Source: JBBDIP01 sp040880305 (GTDB lineage Bacteria > Bacillota > Sulfobacillia > Fermentithermobacillales > Fermentithermobacillaceae). Taken from it: a DNA stretch of 20,934 bases. The translations under genes were made by a program, and so were the position numbers. Of this stretch, positions 1 through 7,924 are shown piece after piece. The notes under the pieces were generated by a model. It saw only the letters and a program-made list of their open reading frames with translations. It ran no database searches and was not told where the DNA came from. The stretch's first letter is position 1. Each line of letters begins with the position of its first letter. The DNA lies in contig JBBDIP010000042.1 in NCBI GenBank assembly GCA_040880305.1, forward strand, positions 1 to 20,934, written 5' to 3'.

Positions 1-2320
1 AACGCTGGATGTAGGGCAGGCGCCTCTCCCACCGGGAGGGATCGTCAGCGGCGATGATCGCTCGGGCCTTCTTGCCCGTGGGGATGTTCACCTCAGCCCT
101 CATGTTCCGGATAGCCTTGGTGGCCTCTATCAGGGCCTCTATCTCGTCCTCAGCTTCTTGGTCGATCTTGTGGGCATGAGCTTGCGGGTACTGCGTCACG
201 ATCAGGGATCCTTTCGGACCGTCAGGCCTCCCGGGCAGGTGCTCCCACAGTTCCTCCGTCACGAACGGGGCGAACGGGTGGAGCATGGCCAAGGATTCCC
301 GAAGGACCGTCCAGAGCACGGCTTTCGCCTCGTCGGCCAGGTCGCTTTCTGCGAGGTCCAGTTTGGAGATTTCGATGTACCAATCGCAGAACTCATTCCA
401 GATGAAATCGGTGATGAAGCCGATGGCGTCGCCGGGCTCAAACCGGTCGAGAGCCTCCCTTACCGCTTCCACCGTGCGTTCCAGGCGGGAGAGGATCCAT
501 CTTCCGGACGCGCTCCTGGGCTCCACCGGTTTGGCCGGGATCTCCCAGCCTTCCAGGTTGAGGAGCATGTACCTGGTGGCGTTCCACAGTTTGTTGCAGA
601 AGTTTCGGGCGCCTTCTACCTTCTCGTCGTAGAGACGCATGTCGTTGCCCATGGCCGTGCCGGTTGTGAGCGAAAGGCGCAGGGCGTCGGCCCCGTACTC
701 GGCGACCACGTCAAGCGGGTCGATGCCGTTCCCCAGGCTCTTGGACATCTTGCGCCCAAGCGCATCCCTTACCATGCCGTGGATCACCACGTGGTGGAAC
801 GGGGATCGTCCCGTAAACTCCAAGGACAGGAAGATCATCCTGGCAACCCAGAAGAAGATGATATCGTAGCCGGTCACCAGCACGTCGGTGGGGAAGAAGT
901 AGTTGAGGTCAGGCGTCGTCTTTGGCCAGCCCAACGTCGAGAACGGCCACAACCCCGACGAGAACCACGTATCCAGCACGTCCTCGTCCTGCTTCACCTG
1001 CCCGCCGCAATGGGGGCACTTGGCGGGCGCCTCCCTGGAAACGGTCATTTGGCCGCACTCCTGGCAGTAGTAGGCCGGGATCCTGTGGCCCCACCAGAGC
1101 TGGCGGGAGATGCACCAGTCGTGCACGTTCTCCATCCAGTTCAGATAGACCTTGGTGAACCTCTCGGGCACGAACGTTACTTCCCCCTCGCGCACCACGC
1201 GCAGGGCCGGTTCGGCCAGCGGTTTCATTTTCACGTACCACTGTTCCGAGATCAGCGGCTCGACCGTCGAGTCGCACCTGTGGCAATGCCCGACCGCGTG
1301 CTTGTAGGCTTCCGTCTTCACCAGGTAGCCTTGCTCCTCGAGGTCCTTGAGGATGGCTTTGCGGCACTCATACCGGTCCATGCCCTGGTACTTGCCGGCC
1401 GCCGCCGTCATCTTGCCGTGGGTGTCAATGACGCTCACGAACTCCAGGTTGTGGGCGCGGCCCATCTCGAAGTCGTCCGGGTCATGGGCGGGAGTGACCT
1501 TCACGGCGCCGGTCCCGAAAGCCGGGTCGACGTGGTCGTCCTGGATGATGGGCAGGCGCCGTCCTACGATGGGGAGGATGGCGTACTTGCCCGTCATGCC
1601 CTTGTAACGGTGGTCTTTGGGGCTGACTGCGACACCCGAGTCTCCCACGATCGTCTCGGGCCGGGTCGTCGCCACCTCTATATACTGATCGCTATCTTCG
1701 AGGGGATAGCGGACGTACCACAGCGAACCCTGCTCCTCTTCGTGCTCCACCTCGATGTCCGAGATAACCGTGTGGCAACCCGGACAGAAGTTCACCATGT
1801 AGTTGCCCTTGTAGATGAGGCCCTTCTCGAAGAGGCGGACGAAGACCTCGGTTACCGCTTTGGAGCAGCCTTCGTCCATGGTGAACCTCTCGCGGGTCCA
1901 GTCGCACGAGGCTCCCAGCGCCTTGATCTGGTCGTTGATGATGTGCCCGTACTTGTCCTTCCATTCCCAGGCGCGCTCCATGAACTTCTCGCGCCCCAAC
2001 TCCCACCGAGAAGTGCCCTCGTTTGCCAGCATTTCCTCAATCTTGGCATGGGTGGCGATGGAGGCGTGGTCGGCGCCCGGCACCCACAGAGTCTTTAGAC
2101 CCTGCATGCGGGCGTACCTTACCAGGATATCCTGGATGGTCTCATCCAGCGCGTGCCCTATGTGGAGGGAGCCGGTCACGTTGGGCGGTGGGATGACCAG
2201 CGAGAACTTGGGTTGCCCGGGGCTGACTTTGGCGCCGAACAGTCCGTTGTCGTTCCAGTAGGCGTACCACTTCTCTTCAAAAGACTTTGGTTCGTAAGCC
2301 TTGGCAAGGGGCTCTTTCAT
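1..2320 (-). CDS. valS: valine--tRNA ligase (ValRS), 3' end cut by window
   Basis: Cytoplasmic class I aminoacyl-tRNA synthetase that charges tRNA-Val. The reading frame runs from the ATG at 2318-2320 leftwards past the window edge, giving 773 codons of a protein usually near 880 residues; what is missing should be the end of the anticodon-binding region and the C-terminal coiled-coil arm. Seen directly: the signature HIGH at residues 53-56 inside VTGSLHIGHALDE, the second signature KMSKS at 524-528 inside LGRKMSKSLGNG, an editing-domain stretch starting around TTRPETIVGDSGVAV, a Cys pair region CQECG...CPHCGG near residues 412-437 that looks like a zinc knuckle, and DTWFSSGLWPFSTLGWP, typical of ValRS. 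The start is supported by the T-box leader directly upstream, whose specifier codon reads Val. A long open frame on the opposite strand is a by-product of GC-rich codon use. Confidence 0.97.
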   Translation of the reverse strand, partial: MKEPLAKAYEPKSFEEKWYAYWNDNGLFGAKVSPGQPKFSLVIPPPNVTGSLHIGHALDETIQDILVRYARMQGLKTLWVPGADHASIATHAKIEEMLANEGTSRWELGREKFMERAWEWKDKYGHIINDQIKALGASCDWTRERFTMDEGCSKAVTEVFVRLFEKGLIYKGNYMVNFCPGCHTVISDIEVEHEEEQGSLWYVRYPLEDSDQYIEVATTRPETIVGDSGVAVSPKDHRYKGMTGKYAILPIVGRRLPIIQDDHVDPAFGTGAVKVTPAHDPDDFEMGRAHNLEFVSVIDTHGKMTAAAGKYQGMDRYECRKAILKDLEEQGYLVKTEAYKHAVGHCHRCDSTVEPLISEQWYVKMKPLAEPALRVVREGEVTFVPERFTKVYLNWMENVHDWCISRQLWWGHRIPAYYCQECGQMTVSREAPAKCPHCGGQVKQDEDVLDTWFSSGLWPFSTLGWPKTTPDLNYFFPTDVLVTGYDIIFFWVARMIFLSLEFTGRSPFHHVVIHGMVRDALGRKMSKSLGNGIDPLDVVAEYGADALRLSLTTGTAMGNDMRLYDEKVEGARNFCNKLWNATRYMLLNLEGWEIPAKPVEPRSASGRWILSRLERTVEAVREALDRFEPGDAIGFITDFIWNEFCDWYIEISKLDLAESDLADEAKAVLWTVLRESLAMLHPFAPFVTEELWEHLPGRPDGPKGSLIVTQYPQAHAHKIDQEAEDEIEALIEATKAIRNMRAEVNIPTGKKARAIIAADDPSRWERRLPYIQR

Positions 2321-2340
2321 CCGGATCACCCTCACTCACT

Positions 2341-2378
2341 AAAAGTTATGGCCCCATCGCCACAAGGGCGATGGGGCC
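2341..2378 (-). terminator. Rho-independent terminator of the valS T-box
   Basis: A perfect 12-bp GC-rich stem, GGCCCCATCGCC (2367-2378) with its complement (2350-2361), closes a 5-nt loop and is followed on the minus strand by ATAACTTTT. It lies between the T-box motif and the valS start and shares bases with the antiterminator, so it is the regulated attenuator rather than a gene-end terminator. Confidence 0.9.
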
Positions 2379-2572
2379 TTTCTCGCGGTACCACCTTGTT
2401 TCCGGCAAGGGTGCCGGCACTTTGCGCCTTAACGCGGCTGACGCGGGGCGTTTCCGCCACCGTCCTCAAGGGCGACCTTCGGTAGATTCTTCCCGCGGGG
2501 CTCGCACCGGTTGCCCCGCTCTCTTTGGGAGAACCTCCACGTACTCCTCCCTCTCATGGGATCTGTACAGTT
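2341..2572 (-). promoter_or_regulatory. T-box riboswitch leader of valS (specifier GUC, valine)
   Basis: Leader RNA of about 230 nt between the valS promoter and gene, read on the minus strand. The conserved T-box AAGGTGGTACCGCG lies at 2384-2397; its UGGU can pair with the ACCA end of uncharged tRNA-Val. Upstream are Stem I hallmarks: GGAGGAGTACG near the 5' base, AGAGAG, and the GGTGCGA apical element. On the 3' side of Stem I the sequence is GAA-G-GUC-G; the GUC at 2474-2476 sits where the specifier codon is expected (after the GAA of the loop E motif, followed by a purine) and encodes valine. An antiterminator can form between ACAAGG (2394-2399) and CCTTGT (2362-2367), which competes with the terminator stem. 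Binding of uncharged tRNA-Val should therefore raise valS expression. The specifier call is by manual folding. Confidence 0.93.
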
Positions 2573-2578
2573 TCGCGT

Positions 2579-2608
2579 ATTATACCCCCTTGCGAGGGAT
2601 AACTGCAA
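2579..2608 (-). promoter_or_regulatory. sigma-A promoter of valS
   Basis: On the minus strand, TTGCAG (2603-2608) and TATAAT (2579-2584) are 18 bp apart. The predicted transcript start near 2572 falls just before the T-box Stem I, which fits a leader of normal T-box length. Confidence 0.8.
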
Positions 2609-2677
2609 TTTTTTCCATGTACTCCCTCAAGAAACCCGCGCCGCAATCGAACTACTATATGGGGGAATAAGCGAAGC

Positions 2678-3871
2678 GTGAGGATTCTTCCTACGCAGTT
2701 GGTGAAACCGGGGATGCGACTAGGCCGCTCGATCTTCGATCCGAGCGGGCGCTTGGTTATTGCCGCGGGCATTACCCTCCAACAAAGACTGCTCGATCTA
2801 CTTGTCCGCCAGGGCTACAGCGCCATATACATAGCCGACGCCTTCGGCGACGTGGACCTCCCGGAGCTTGTCAGCCTCGAGACCAGGCAGGAGGTCACCC
2901 GTTGCATAACAGACCTGATGAGACAAGAGGCCATGACCGCCCAAAGGCTTGCGCTTCAGACTCCCTTTGGCGAGCGTCGTGAACCCGGTCAGGTCATGAT
3001 CGCAAAGCACCGGCACGAGATGGCGCTCCGCGTGGCTAAAGCAGCGGAACTCTTGGTGAGCGAGGTCATGTCAAATCCCGAAGTCCTCATAGGTTTGGTT
3101 GACATCAAGTCTTTACACGACTACAGTTTCGCCCACTCCGTCCAAGTCGCCCTGAACTGCTTGGTCATAGGCAGGATGCTGGGTTTGAAGCCAAATGAGA
3201 TGAAGGAATTGGGGACCGGAGCGCTCCTCCACGATATCGGAAAGACGGCGGTACCGACCCACATTTGGAGCAAGGAAGGGGACCTCACGCAAGAGGAGTT
3301 CGAGCGAGTCCATACCCATCCTGAGGCCGGCTTCGACATCCTCCGACAGACCGACCTTGGCCTACTCCCGGCCCACGTGGCCTACCAGCATCACGAGAGG
3401 TGGGACGGCAGCGGCTACCCCAGGGGACTTAAGGAGAGGGAGATCCTGAAGTACGCCCGCATATGCGCCGTCTGTGACGTTTTTGACGCCATGACTTCTG
3501 ACCGTCCCTACAAGAAAGCGGACCACCCTTTCAACGGTCTCGCGTTTGTCGTCGAGAACTCGGGGATTCTGTTCGACCCCGAAGTCGTCGAGGCTTTCAG
3601 CAAGGTGGTCGCCCCGTTCCCGGTCGCGACCAGCGTCAGGCTCTCGACCGGCGAGACCGCCATCGTCAAGAAACTTAACCCTCGCGCGTTGGACAGGCCC
3701 ATCGTGGTCGCCATCAAGTCGGCCGACGGCAGCTTCTACCAGGCTCCGAGGCCGGTCAACTTGCTGACCGAGACGGATGTCCGCATCGTCAGTTACGTAG
3801 ACTGGTACTCCGCGCCCCAGGAGACCGAACTCCTAGCCGCTGCCGGACTGGTCAGCAACGTCATCCAGTAA
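2678..3871 (+). CDS. HD-GYP domain protein, probable c-di-GMP phosphodiesterase
   Basis: A 397-residue protein with a GTG start at 2678, preceded by GGGGG at 2661-2665. The C-terminal half has the HD-GYP family marks: a His in FAHSV (H153), the metal-binding HD pair at 185-186 in LLHDIGK, H212/H214 in VHTHPE, HHE at 238-240 and GSGYP at 244-248, followed by DVFDAMTSDRPYKK. With these residues all present the enzyme should be active in hydrolysing cyclic di-GMP; this is family knowledge, not shown here. The N-terminal ~100 residues have no membrane span and resemble the short beta-rich domain often found before HD-GYP (start MRILPTQLVKPGM). It is divergent from valS, and a GGDEF enzyme lies about 2.3 kb downstream on the other strand. 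No clear promoter was recognised in the divergent gap. Confidence 0.9.
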   Translation: MRILPTQLVKPGMRLGRSIFDPSGRLVIAAGITLQQRLLDLLVRQGYSAIYIADAFGDVDLPELVSLETRQEVTRCITDLMRQEAMTAQRLALQTPFGERREPGQVMIAKHRHEMALRVAKAAELLVSEVMSNPEVLIGLVDIKSLHDYSFAHSVQVALNCLVIGRMLGLKPNEMKELGTGALLHDIGKTAVPTHIWSKEGDLTQEEFERVHTHPEAGFDILRQTDLGLLPAHVAYQHHERWDGSGYPRGLKEREILKYARICAVCDVFDAMTSDRPYKKADHPFNGLAFVVENSGILFDPEVVEAFSKVVAPFPVATSVRLSTGETAIVKKLNPRALDRPIVVAIKSADGSFYQAPRPVNLLTETDVRIVSYVDWYSAPQETELLAAAGLVSNVIQ

Positions 3872-3905
3872 GTCCACAGTCTCCTGCTTATGTAACCTAC
3901 TCCCC

Positions 3906-3935
3906 AGGGTTGAGCATAGGATAGCTCAATCCTTT
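3906..3935 (+). terminator. stem-loop after the HD-GYP gene, possible weak terminator
   Basis: GGGTTGAGC (3907-3915) pairs with GCTCAATCC (3924-3932) through 9 bp including one G-T, around an 8-nt loop. Only three T residues follow, so termination may be inefficient; it could also lie in the 5' leader of the small gene downstream. Confidence 0.4.
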
Positions 3936-3953
3936 GCGGGAGGAGGTGGCGGA

Positions 3954-4052
3954 ATGGGCGAGGACACGACCTCCCTGGAGACCACCGGTATCAACTGGGC
4001 GTTCATTCTCTTTTTGGTCCTAATCCTGCTCGTGTTCGGCTTCGGCGACTGA
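3954..4052 (+). CDS. 32-residue single-span membrane protein, YjcZ-like small sporulation protein candidate
   Basis: A short open frame, ATG at 3954 and TGA at 4050-4052, with a strong ribosome binding site (GGGAGGAGG, about 3938-3946) at good spacing. The product has an acidic N-terminus (MGEDTTSLETTG), then one hydrophobic segment, INWAFILFLVLILLVFGFG (residues 13-31), ending with an Asp. This layout, a polar head plus a FILxLxLL core ending in a Gly-rich tail, is like the tiny YjcZ/YqzM-type membrane proteins of spore formers, several of which are made during sporulation. The strong SD and clean membrane segment argue that it is a real gene; the family name is a guess. It sits alone between the HD-GYP gene and the peptidase gene. 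Confidence 0.6.
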   Translation: MGEDTTSLETTGINWAFILFLVLILLVFGFGD

Positions 4053-4155
4053 CGCGGGTTTTAGCGGAGCCGTTCTCTTATATGGGAGCCGCAGGTAGTC
4101 CCAGGGGAGCTGTCGAATAGGGGCAGCATCCAGACTGCGGGAAGGTGAGACTCCC

Positions 4156-6120
4156 ATGGCAAATCCCTTTGTCGCGGAAGACCTCTTTAAGATGAACCTG
4201 TTGGGTAGCCCCAGGCTATCCCCGTCCGGCGACAAGTGTGTTTTCGTTGTCACCAGGCTCTTGGAGGAAGAGAACGCATATAGTTCGGCCCTGTGGCTGT
4301 ATGACGGCAAGTGCGCGCGGCAGGTGACTAACCTGGCGCAGAAGCAGTCCGGGAGGGACGGTTCGCCCAGGTGGTCGCCTGACGGTGAATCGATCGCGTT
4401 CATCTCGAACCGTTCGCTTAAGTCCCAGGTCTGGATGCTGGGCCTTCGCGGGGGCGAAGCCTTTCAGGTGACTGACCTTCCCAAAGGGGTCTCGGACATG
4501 CGTTTTAGTCCCGACGGGAAGTCCATGTTCCTCTTGGCCAAAGACGACGAAGAAGAGCCCAAGTTCCGTGAAGGTGCGACTGCCCGTAGGATAACGCGAC
4601 TCAGGTACAAGTTCAACGGGTTGGGCTATCTCGACAACCTACACTCCCAGGTCTGGAAGATGGACCTTTGCGACAAGCGCCCGGAGATGCTGACCGAGGG
4701 TCCTTACAACTGCGGCGCGCCCGAGCCGTCCCCTGACGGCCGGTACGTGGTCTTCACGTCCACAAGGACTGATGATGAGACCGACCGGTTCTCCGATCTC
4801 TGGCTGCTTGATGTCGCTACGAAAGAGCTTCGCAAGCTGACCCGGAGCCTTGGCGATGCCCGCAATCCCGTCTGGTCCAAAGACGGCAAAACCATCTACT
4901 ATCTGGGCCACGAAAAAGGGGTCTATCCGGGCGGATATCCGGAACTGCGGCAACTGGACCTTTCCACGCTTGAGCAGACCGTCATCGCCCCCGGCTTCCC
5001 ATACCTGATGGGCGGAGGGATCGGCGCCGACGCGCGGTCCGACGGCGGAGACAGCGGCCTGAGTCTCTCGGCCGACGGCAAGTCCCTGTACTTCGCCGCG
5101 GTTGACGGAGGCTCGTCCTACCTGTTCAGCGTTGACGCTGCAACCGGTGAGCATAGAAAGGTCTTCGGCGATGGGCAGATGGTCGTCAGCTCGTACGACG
5201 TTGCGGGGGACGGCCTTGTAGTGAACAAGGCAACTCCGACGTCAATTGGAGACCTCTTCGTGGGTAAGGCCGGTCAGGAACCCCGGCAGGTTACCAGCCT
5301 GAATGAGGAACTGTTCAAAGGCAGGTACACTGGCTGGCCCGAGAGGATTGAGTTTCGGCATCCGGACGGCGCCCTGCTCGAAGGCTGGGTCATAAAGCCG
5401 TTTGGCTTTGAAGATGGGCGGAAGTACCCGCTGGTGATGGAGATCCACGGCGGCCCCCACACCACCTACGGAAACGTGTTCTTCCACGAGTTTCAGATCC
5501 TCGCCGGCCACGGCATTGGCGTGTTCTACGCCAACCCCAGGGGGAGCATGGGGTATGGAGAGGACTTTGCCCGGTCAATCGTCGGCGATTGGTGCGGCCT
5601 CGATGCCCGCGACCTGGAGTTCATGGCAGCAGAGGCGCTCAAGATGGTCTCCTGGGCCGACGCGGGTCGCTACGGCGTGACAGGCGGGAGCCAGGGCGGG
5701 TACTTCACCAACTGGCTCATCAGCCACACCGAGTTGTTCCACGCCGCTGTAGCTCAGCGCAGCATGAGCAACCTATACAGCAAGTATGGGGTGGCCGACA
5801 ACGGTTGGTCTGGAGACAGGGCCGGAATGGGCGGGAAGGACTTGTGGGAAGACGAGGACTTAATAATGGAAAGGTCCCCCATAAGGTACGCGAGGAACGT
5901 CCGCACTCCTACCTTGATAATCCACAGCGACATGGATTTTCGCTGTCCGCTTGAGCAGGGGGAACAGTGGTATGTGGCTTTGAAAAGGCTGGGCGTCACG
6001 GTGGAAATGCTGCTCTTCCACGGCGAGAACCACGAACTATCCAGGGCGGGGAAGCCCGCCAACAGGGTGGTAAGGTTGGAGGCCATATTGGAGTGGTTCG
6101 TGAGGTTCCTAAAGCCATGA
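4156..6120 (+). CDS. S9 family (prolyl oligopeptidase / acylaminoacyl-peptidase type) serine peptidase
   Basis: A 654-residue protein with ATG at 4156 behind GGGAAGGTGAG. The N-terminal ~400 residues contain repeated propeller-blade motifs of the PD40/TolB type (SPDGESIAF, SPDGKSMFL, SPDGRYVVF, SKDGKTIYY), which in this family gate access to the active site. The C-terminal alpha/beta-hydrolase has the nucleophile Ser512 in GGSQGGYFTNW, a likely catalytic Asp594 in SDMDFRCP, His626 in GENHELSR, and the oxyanion-region HGGPHTTYGN. No signal peptide is visible, so it is probably cytoplasmic, acting on short peptides or N-acylated peptides; the layout is closest to S9C acylaminoacyl-peptidases. 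It is convergent with the GGDEF gene 56 bp downstream and seems to be a single-gene unit. Confidence 0.92.
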   Translation: MANPFVAEDLFKMNLLGSPRLSPSGDKCVFVVTRLLEEENAYSSALWLYDGKCARQVTNLAQKQSGRDGSPRWSPDGESIAFISNRSLKSQVWMLGLRGGEAFQVTDLPKGVSDMRFSPDGKSMFLLAKDDEEEPKFREGATARRITRLRYKFNGLGYLDNLHSQVWKMDLCDKRPEMLTEGPYNCGAPEPSPDGRYVVFTSTRTDDETDRFSDLWLLDVATKELRKLTRSLGDARNPVWSKDGKTIYYLGHEKGVYPGGYPELRQLDLSTLEQTVIAPGFPYLMGGGIGADARSDGGDSGLSLSADGKSLYFAAVDGGSSYLFSVDAATGEHRKVFGDGQMVVSSYDVAGDGLVVNKATPTSIGDLFVGKAGQEPRQVTSLNEELFKGRYTGWPERIEFRHPDGALLEGWVIKPFGFEDGRKYPLVMEIHGGPHTTYGNVFFHEFQILAGHGIGVFYANPRGSMGYGEDFARSIVGDWCGLDARDLEFMAAEALKMVSWADAGRYGVTGGSQGGYFTNWLISHTELFHAAVAQRSMSNLYSKYGVADNGWSGDRAGMGGKDLWEDEDLIMERSPIRYARNVRTPTLIIHSDMDFRCPLEQGEQWYVALKRLGVTVEMLLFHGENHELSRAGKPANRVVRLEAILEWFVRFLKP

Positions 6121-6176
6121 CCAGTACTCCCTAACAATCTGAAGCAGCAAAAGCGCCGCTATCGCTCTGCTCTTGC

Positions 6177-7391
6177 CTAGAGGCTGTCGGCGGTGCAGAC
6201 CATGTTGCCACCGTTCTTCTTGGCCAGGTACATGGCCTTGTCGGCCATACGTATCAGGTCTCTGCTCAGCACCGAATGCTCGGGGAAGGATGCCACGCCC
6301 ATGCTTACACTGTAGGACAGATCCTGTCCCTCGTGCGTGAGGGGAGTCTGTTTGATAGCGGCCAGGACTCTCTGGCCGATCCCGGTTGCCTCGTCCAACC
6401 CCGCCTTCTGGCATATGAGTAGAAATTCGTCTCCTCCGTACCGCACCACCCGGTCGTCGGACCGTACGACCGATCTCAGGATGCCCCCAAGATGCACGAG
6501 CAGAGCGTCGCCAAAGTCGTGACCGTGGGTATCGTTGACCTCCTTGAGGCTGTCGACGTCCACGAAGACCATGGAGCACGTGCCTTCTTGCGAGACGATC
6601 TTCGGGAATTCCTTGGCCATCCAGTCCTCCAGGTATCTAACGTTGAAGAGGCCTGTGAGGATATCGGTCTGGGCTTCCTGGGACTTTCTTGCCGCCTCGC
6701 GCTCAAACTGCAGTTGGGCCCACAGCGCAAGGATCCCGATAAAGACAAGAAGCGTGCCGGCCTTCCCCATGTAGGTGGTCAGCAGCACACCGGTGACGTT
6801 CACGAAGTACCAGAGGACAACCGAGTTCCTTCTATCTACGAACAGGAGCCGGCGGAGCACGCTGCTCCACGGTTGCTCCTGGTCGATGGCGATCGCTGCC
6901 GAGACGAAGCAATTGTTGACCACGTCGAACACAATGATCATCGTGATGACTATCAGGATCTCCCCGATCTCGTTGCCCGCCACGGCGAGTCCTCGCAGAA
7001 CGGCAGCGGCCGTAGCGGCGGCGATGGTGGAGAGGGTGAGTTGCCCCGCGTTAAAAAGGCAGTTCAAGAGGCCCCTCTTTCTCGTGACGAACTGGATGAG
7101 CGAGGCGGGTACCGAGGTCAGGATAGCCATCGGGGCTCCAAAACACCACAGTGCCGAGAAAGTCACGGGGTCGTCCAAGCTTAGGAACTGACCGCTAGGG
7201 AATGCGACTATCAGGTGATGTCCGGCCAGGCCGAGGAACGAGTACAGGAGAATGGTCCCGACGTCGGGCAAAGATGCGTGGGAAAGGATCGCGTAGGCCG
7301 CGAAGAGGCCAAGGGCCGCCATGGCGACCAAATATTTGATGAGGCTCCGAAGCCTGCGCCCGGTGCCGTAAGACTCTATCAGCCTATCCAA
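6177..7391 (-). CDS. membrane-anchored GGDEF diguanylate cyclase
   Basis: Numbering from an alternative GTG at 7398-7400, the frame codes 407 residues. AAGGAG directly abuts that GTG but lies 8 nt before an in-frame TTG at 7389-7391, so I place the start there (404 residues). The N-terminal ~225 residues hold about five or six hydrophobic segments (e.g. YLVAMAALGLFAAYAIL and EILIVITMIIVFDVV), a membrane sensor region without a recognised name. The GGDEF domain follows: DILTGLFN at 246-253, metal-binding FVDVDSLKEVND, the signature GGDEF at 322-326, and the inhibitory I-site RSDD at 313-316 exactly five residues before it. It should make c-di-GMP from two GTP and be subject to product inhibition. 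The tRNA operon upstream lies on the same strand with no obvious terminator between. Confidence 0.93.
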   Translation of the reverse strand: MDRLIESYGTGRRLRSLIKYLVAMAALGLFAAYAILSHASLPDVGTILLYSFLGLAGHHLIVAFPSGQFLSLDDPVTFSALWCFGAPMAILTSVPASLIQFVTRKRGLLNCLFNAGQLTLSTIAAATAAAVLRGLAVAGNEIGEILIVITMIIVFDVVNNCFVSAAIAIDQEQPWSSVLRRLLFVDRRNSVVLWYFVNVTGVLLTTYMGKAGTLLVFIGILALWAQLQFEREAARKSQEAQTDILTGLFNVRYLEDWMAKEFPKIVSQEGTCSMVFVDVDSLKEVNDTHGHDFGDALLVHLGGILRSVVRSDDRVVRYGGDEFLLICQKAGLDEATGIGQRVLAAIKQTPLTHEGQDLSYSVSMGVASFPEHSVLSRDLIRMADKAMYLAKKNGGNMVCTADSL

Positions 7392-7542
7392 CGCGCACAC
7401 TCCTTGTGCAGTGAAAGAGTGGCCCTCTGTGCTCCGCCTTGTTCTCTATGTGTTGGCGGCATGCGGGACGCATGGGCGTCTTCAGTTTCTATATCGAAAA
7501 CGATGAGGGATTGGCTTAGGGTTTGGACGCGCTATTGTGGAT

Positions 7543-7618
7543 TGGTGGCCCCAACGGGAATCGAACCCGTGTTACCGCCTTGAAAGGGCGGTGTCTTAAA
7601 CCGCTTGACCATGGGGCC
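7543..7618 (-). tRNA. tRNA-Glu (anticodon TTC)
   Basis: Minus-strand cloverleaf of 76 nt including an encoded CCA. Acceptor GGCCCCA pairs with TGGGGCC, the discriminator is A, the anticodon arm is CCGCC-CTTTCAA-GGCGG with anticodon TTC, and the T arm is ACGGG-TTCGATT-CCCGT. It is the third and last tRNA of the operon. Confidence 0.95.
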
Positions 7619-7634
7619 ACGTGCGACTTCAACA

Positions 7635-7709
7635 TGGTGCGCCCGGGGTGCATCGAACACCCGACCAATCGGTTATGAGCCGACCGCTCTGCCACTGAGC
7701 TACGGGCGC
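7635..7709 (-). tRNA. tRNA-Met or tRNA-Ile2 (anticodon CAT)
   Basis: Minus-strand cloverleaf of 75 nt with encoded CCA. Acceptor GCGCCCG pairs with CGGGCGC, discriminator A, anticodon arm GTCGG-CTCATAA-CCGAT with anticodon CAT. It pairs at position 1-72, so it is not an initiator. The choice between elongator Met and lysidine-modified Ile2 is open: C4-G69 and C5-G68 and the CTCATAA loop also fit Ile2. Confidence 0.9.
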
Positions 7710-7717
7710 ACGTTAAT

Positions 7718-7792
7718 TGGCTCCTCGAGTAGGATTCGAACCTACAACCCTCCGGTTAACAGCCGGATGCTCTGCCGTTGAGCTATCGAGGA
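7718..7792 (-). tRNA. tRNA-Asn (anticodon GTT)
   Basis: Minus-strand cloverleaf of 75 nt with encoded CCA. Acceptor TCCTCGA pairs with TCGAGGA, discriminator G, anticodon arm CCGGC-TGTTAAC region giving anticodon GTT, and T arm GTAGG-TTCGAAT-CCTAC. It is the first gene of the operon, right after the promoter. Confidence 0.95.
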
Positions 7793-7804
7793 GCGACACA
7801 GATC

Positions 7805-7833
7805 AATATACCCGGTCTACTTAGGAGTGTCAA
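7805..7833 (-). promoter_or_regulatory. strong sigma-A promoter of the tRNA operon
   Basis: On the minus strand, TTGACA (7828-7833, perfect consensus) and TATATT (7805-7810) are exactly 17 bp apart. The predicted start near 7798 is only a few bases before the tRNA-Asn 5' end. It should drive Asn, Met/Ile2 and Glu tRNAs and possibly read on towards the GGDEF gene. Confidence 0.88.
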
Positions 7834-7924
7834 GCGTCACGCAGGGCATATGTCCCGCATATCCTCCCAGCCCAGAGGATACCATAGCTTGCGATTCCAT
7901 TCTAACAGGACGGAGGTGATTAGA

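Noticed and set aside
158..2098. 646-codon open frame on the plus strand
   Set aside because: It is antisense to valS, whose HIGH and KMSKS motifs and T-box leader leave no doubt. The product looks like no protein, being Val/His/Arg-rich low-quality sequence; GC-rich codon bias keeps the opposite strand open.
6492..7184. 230-codon plus-strand frame
   Set aside because: Antisense to the GGDEF gene, which has complete catalytic motifs; no ribosome binding site or recognisable domain.
7460..7474. CATGCG-GGA-CGCATG palindrome before the GGDEF gene
   Set aside because: Only 6-bp arms and no match to an operator I know; too short to claim without comparison.
7543..7792. tRNA genes as integration site of a mobile element
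   Set aside because: All three tRNAs are complete with encoded CCA; I found no repeated tRNA 3' end and no integrase in the window.
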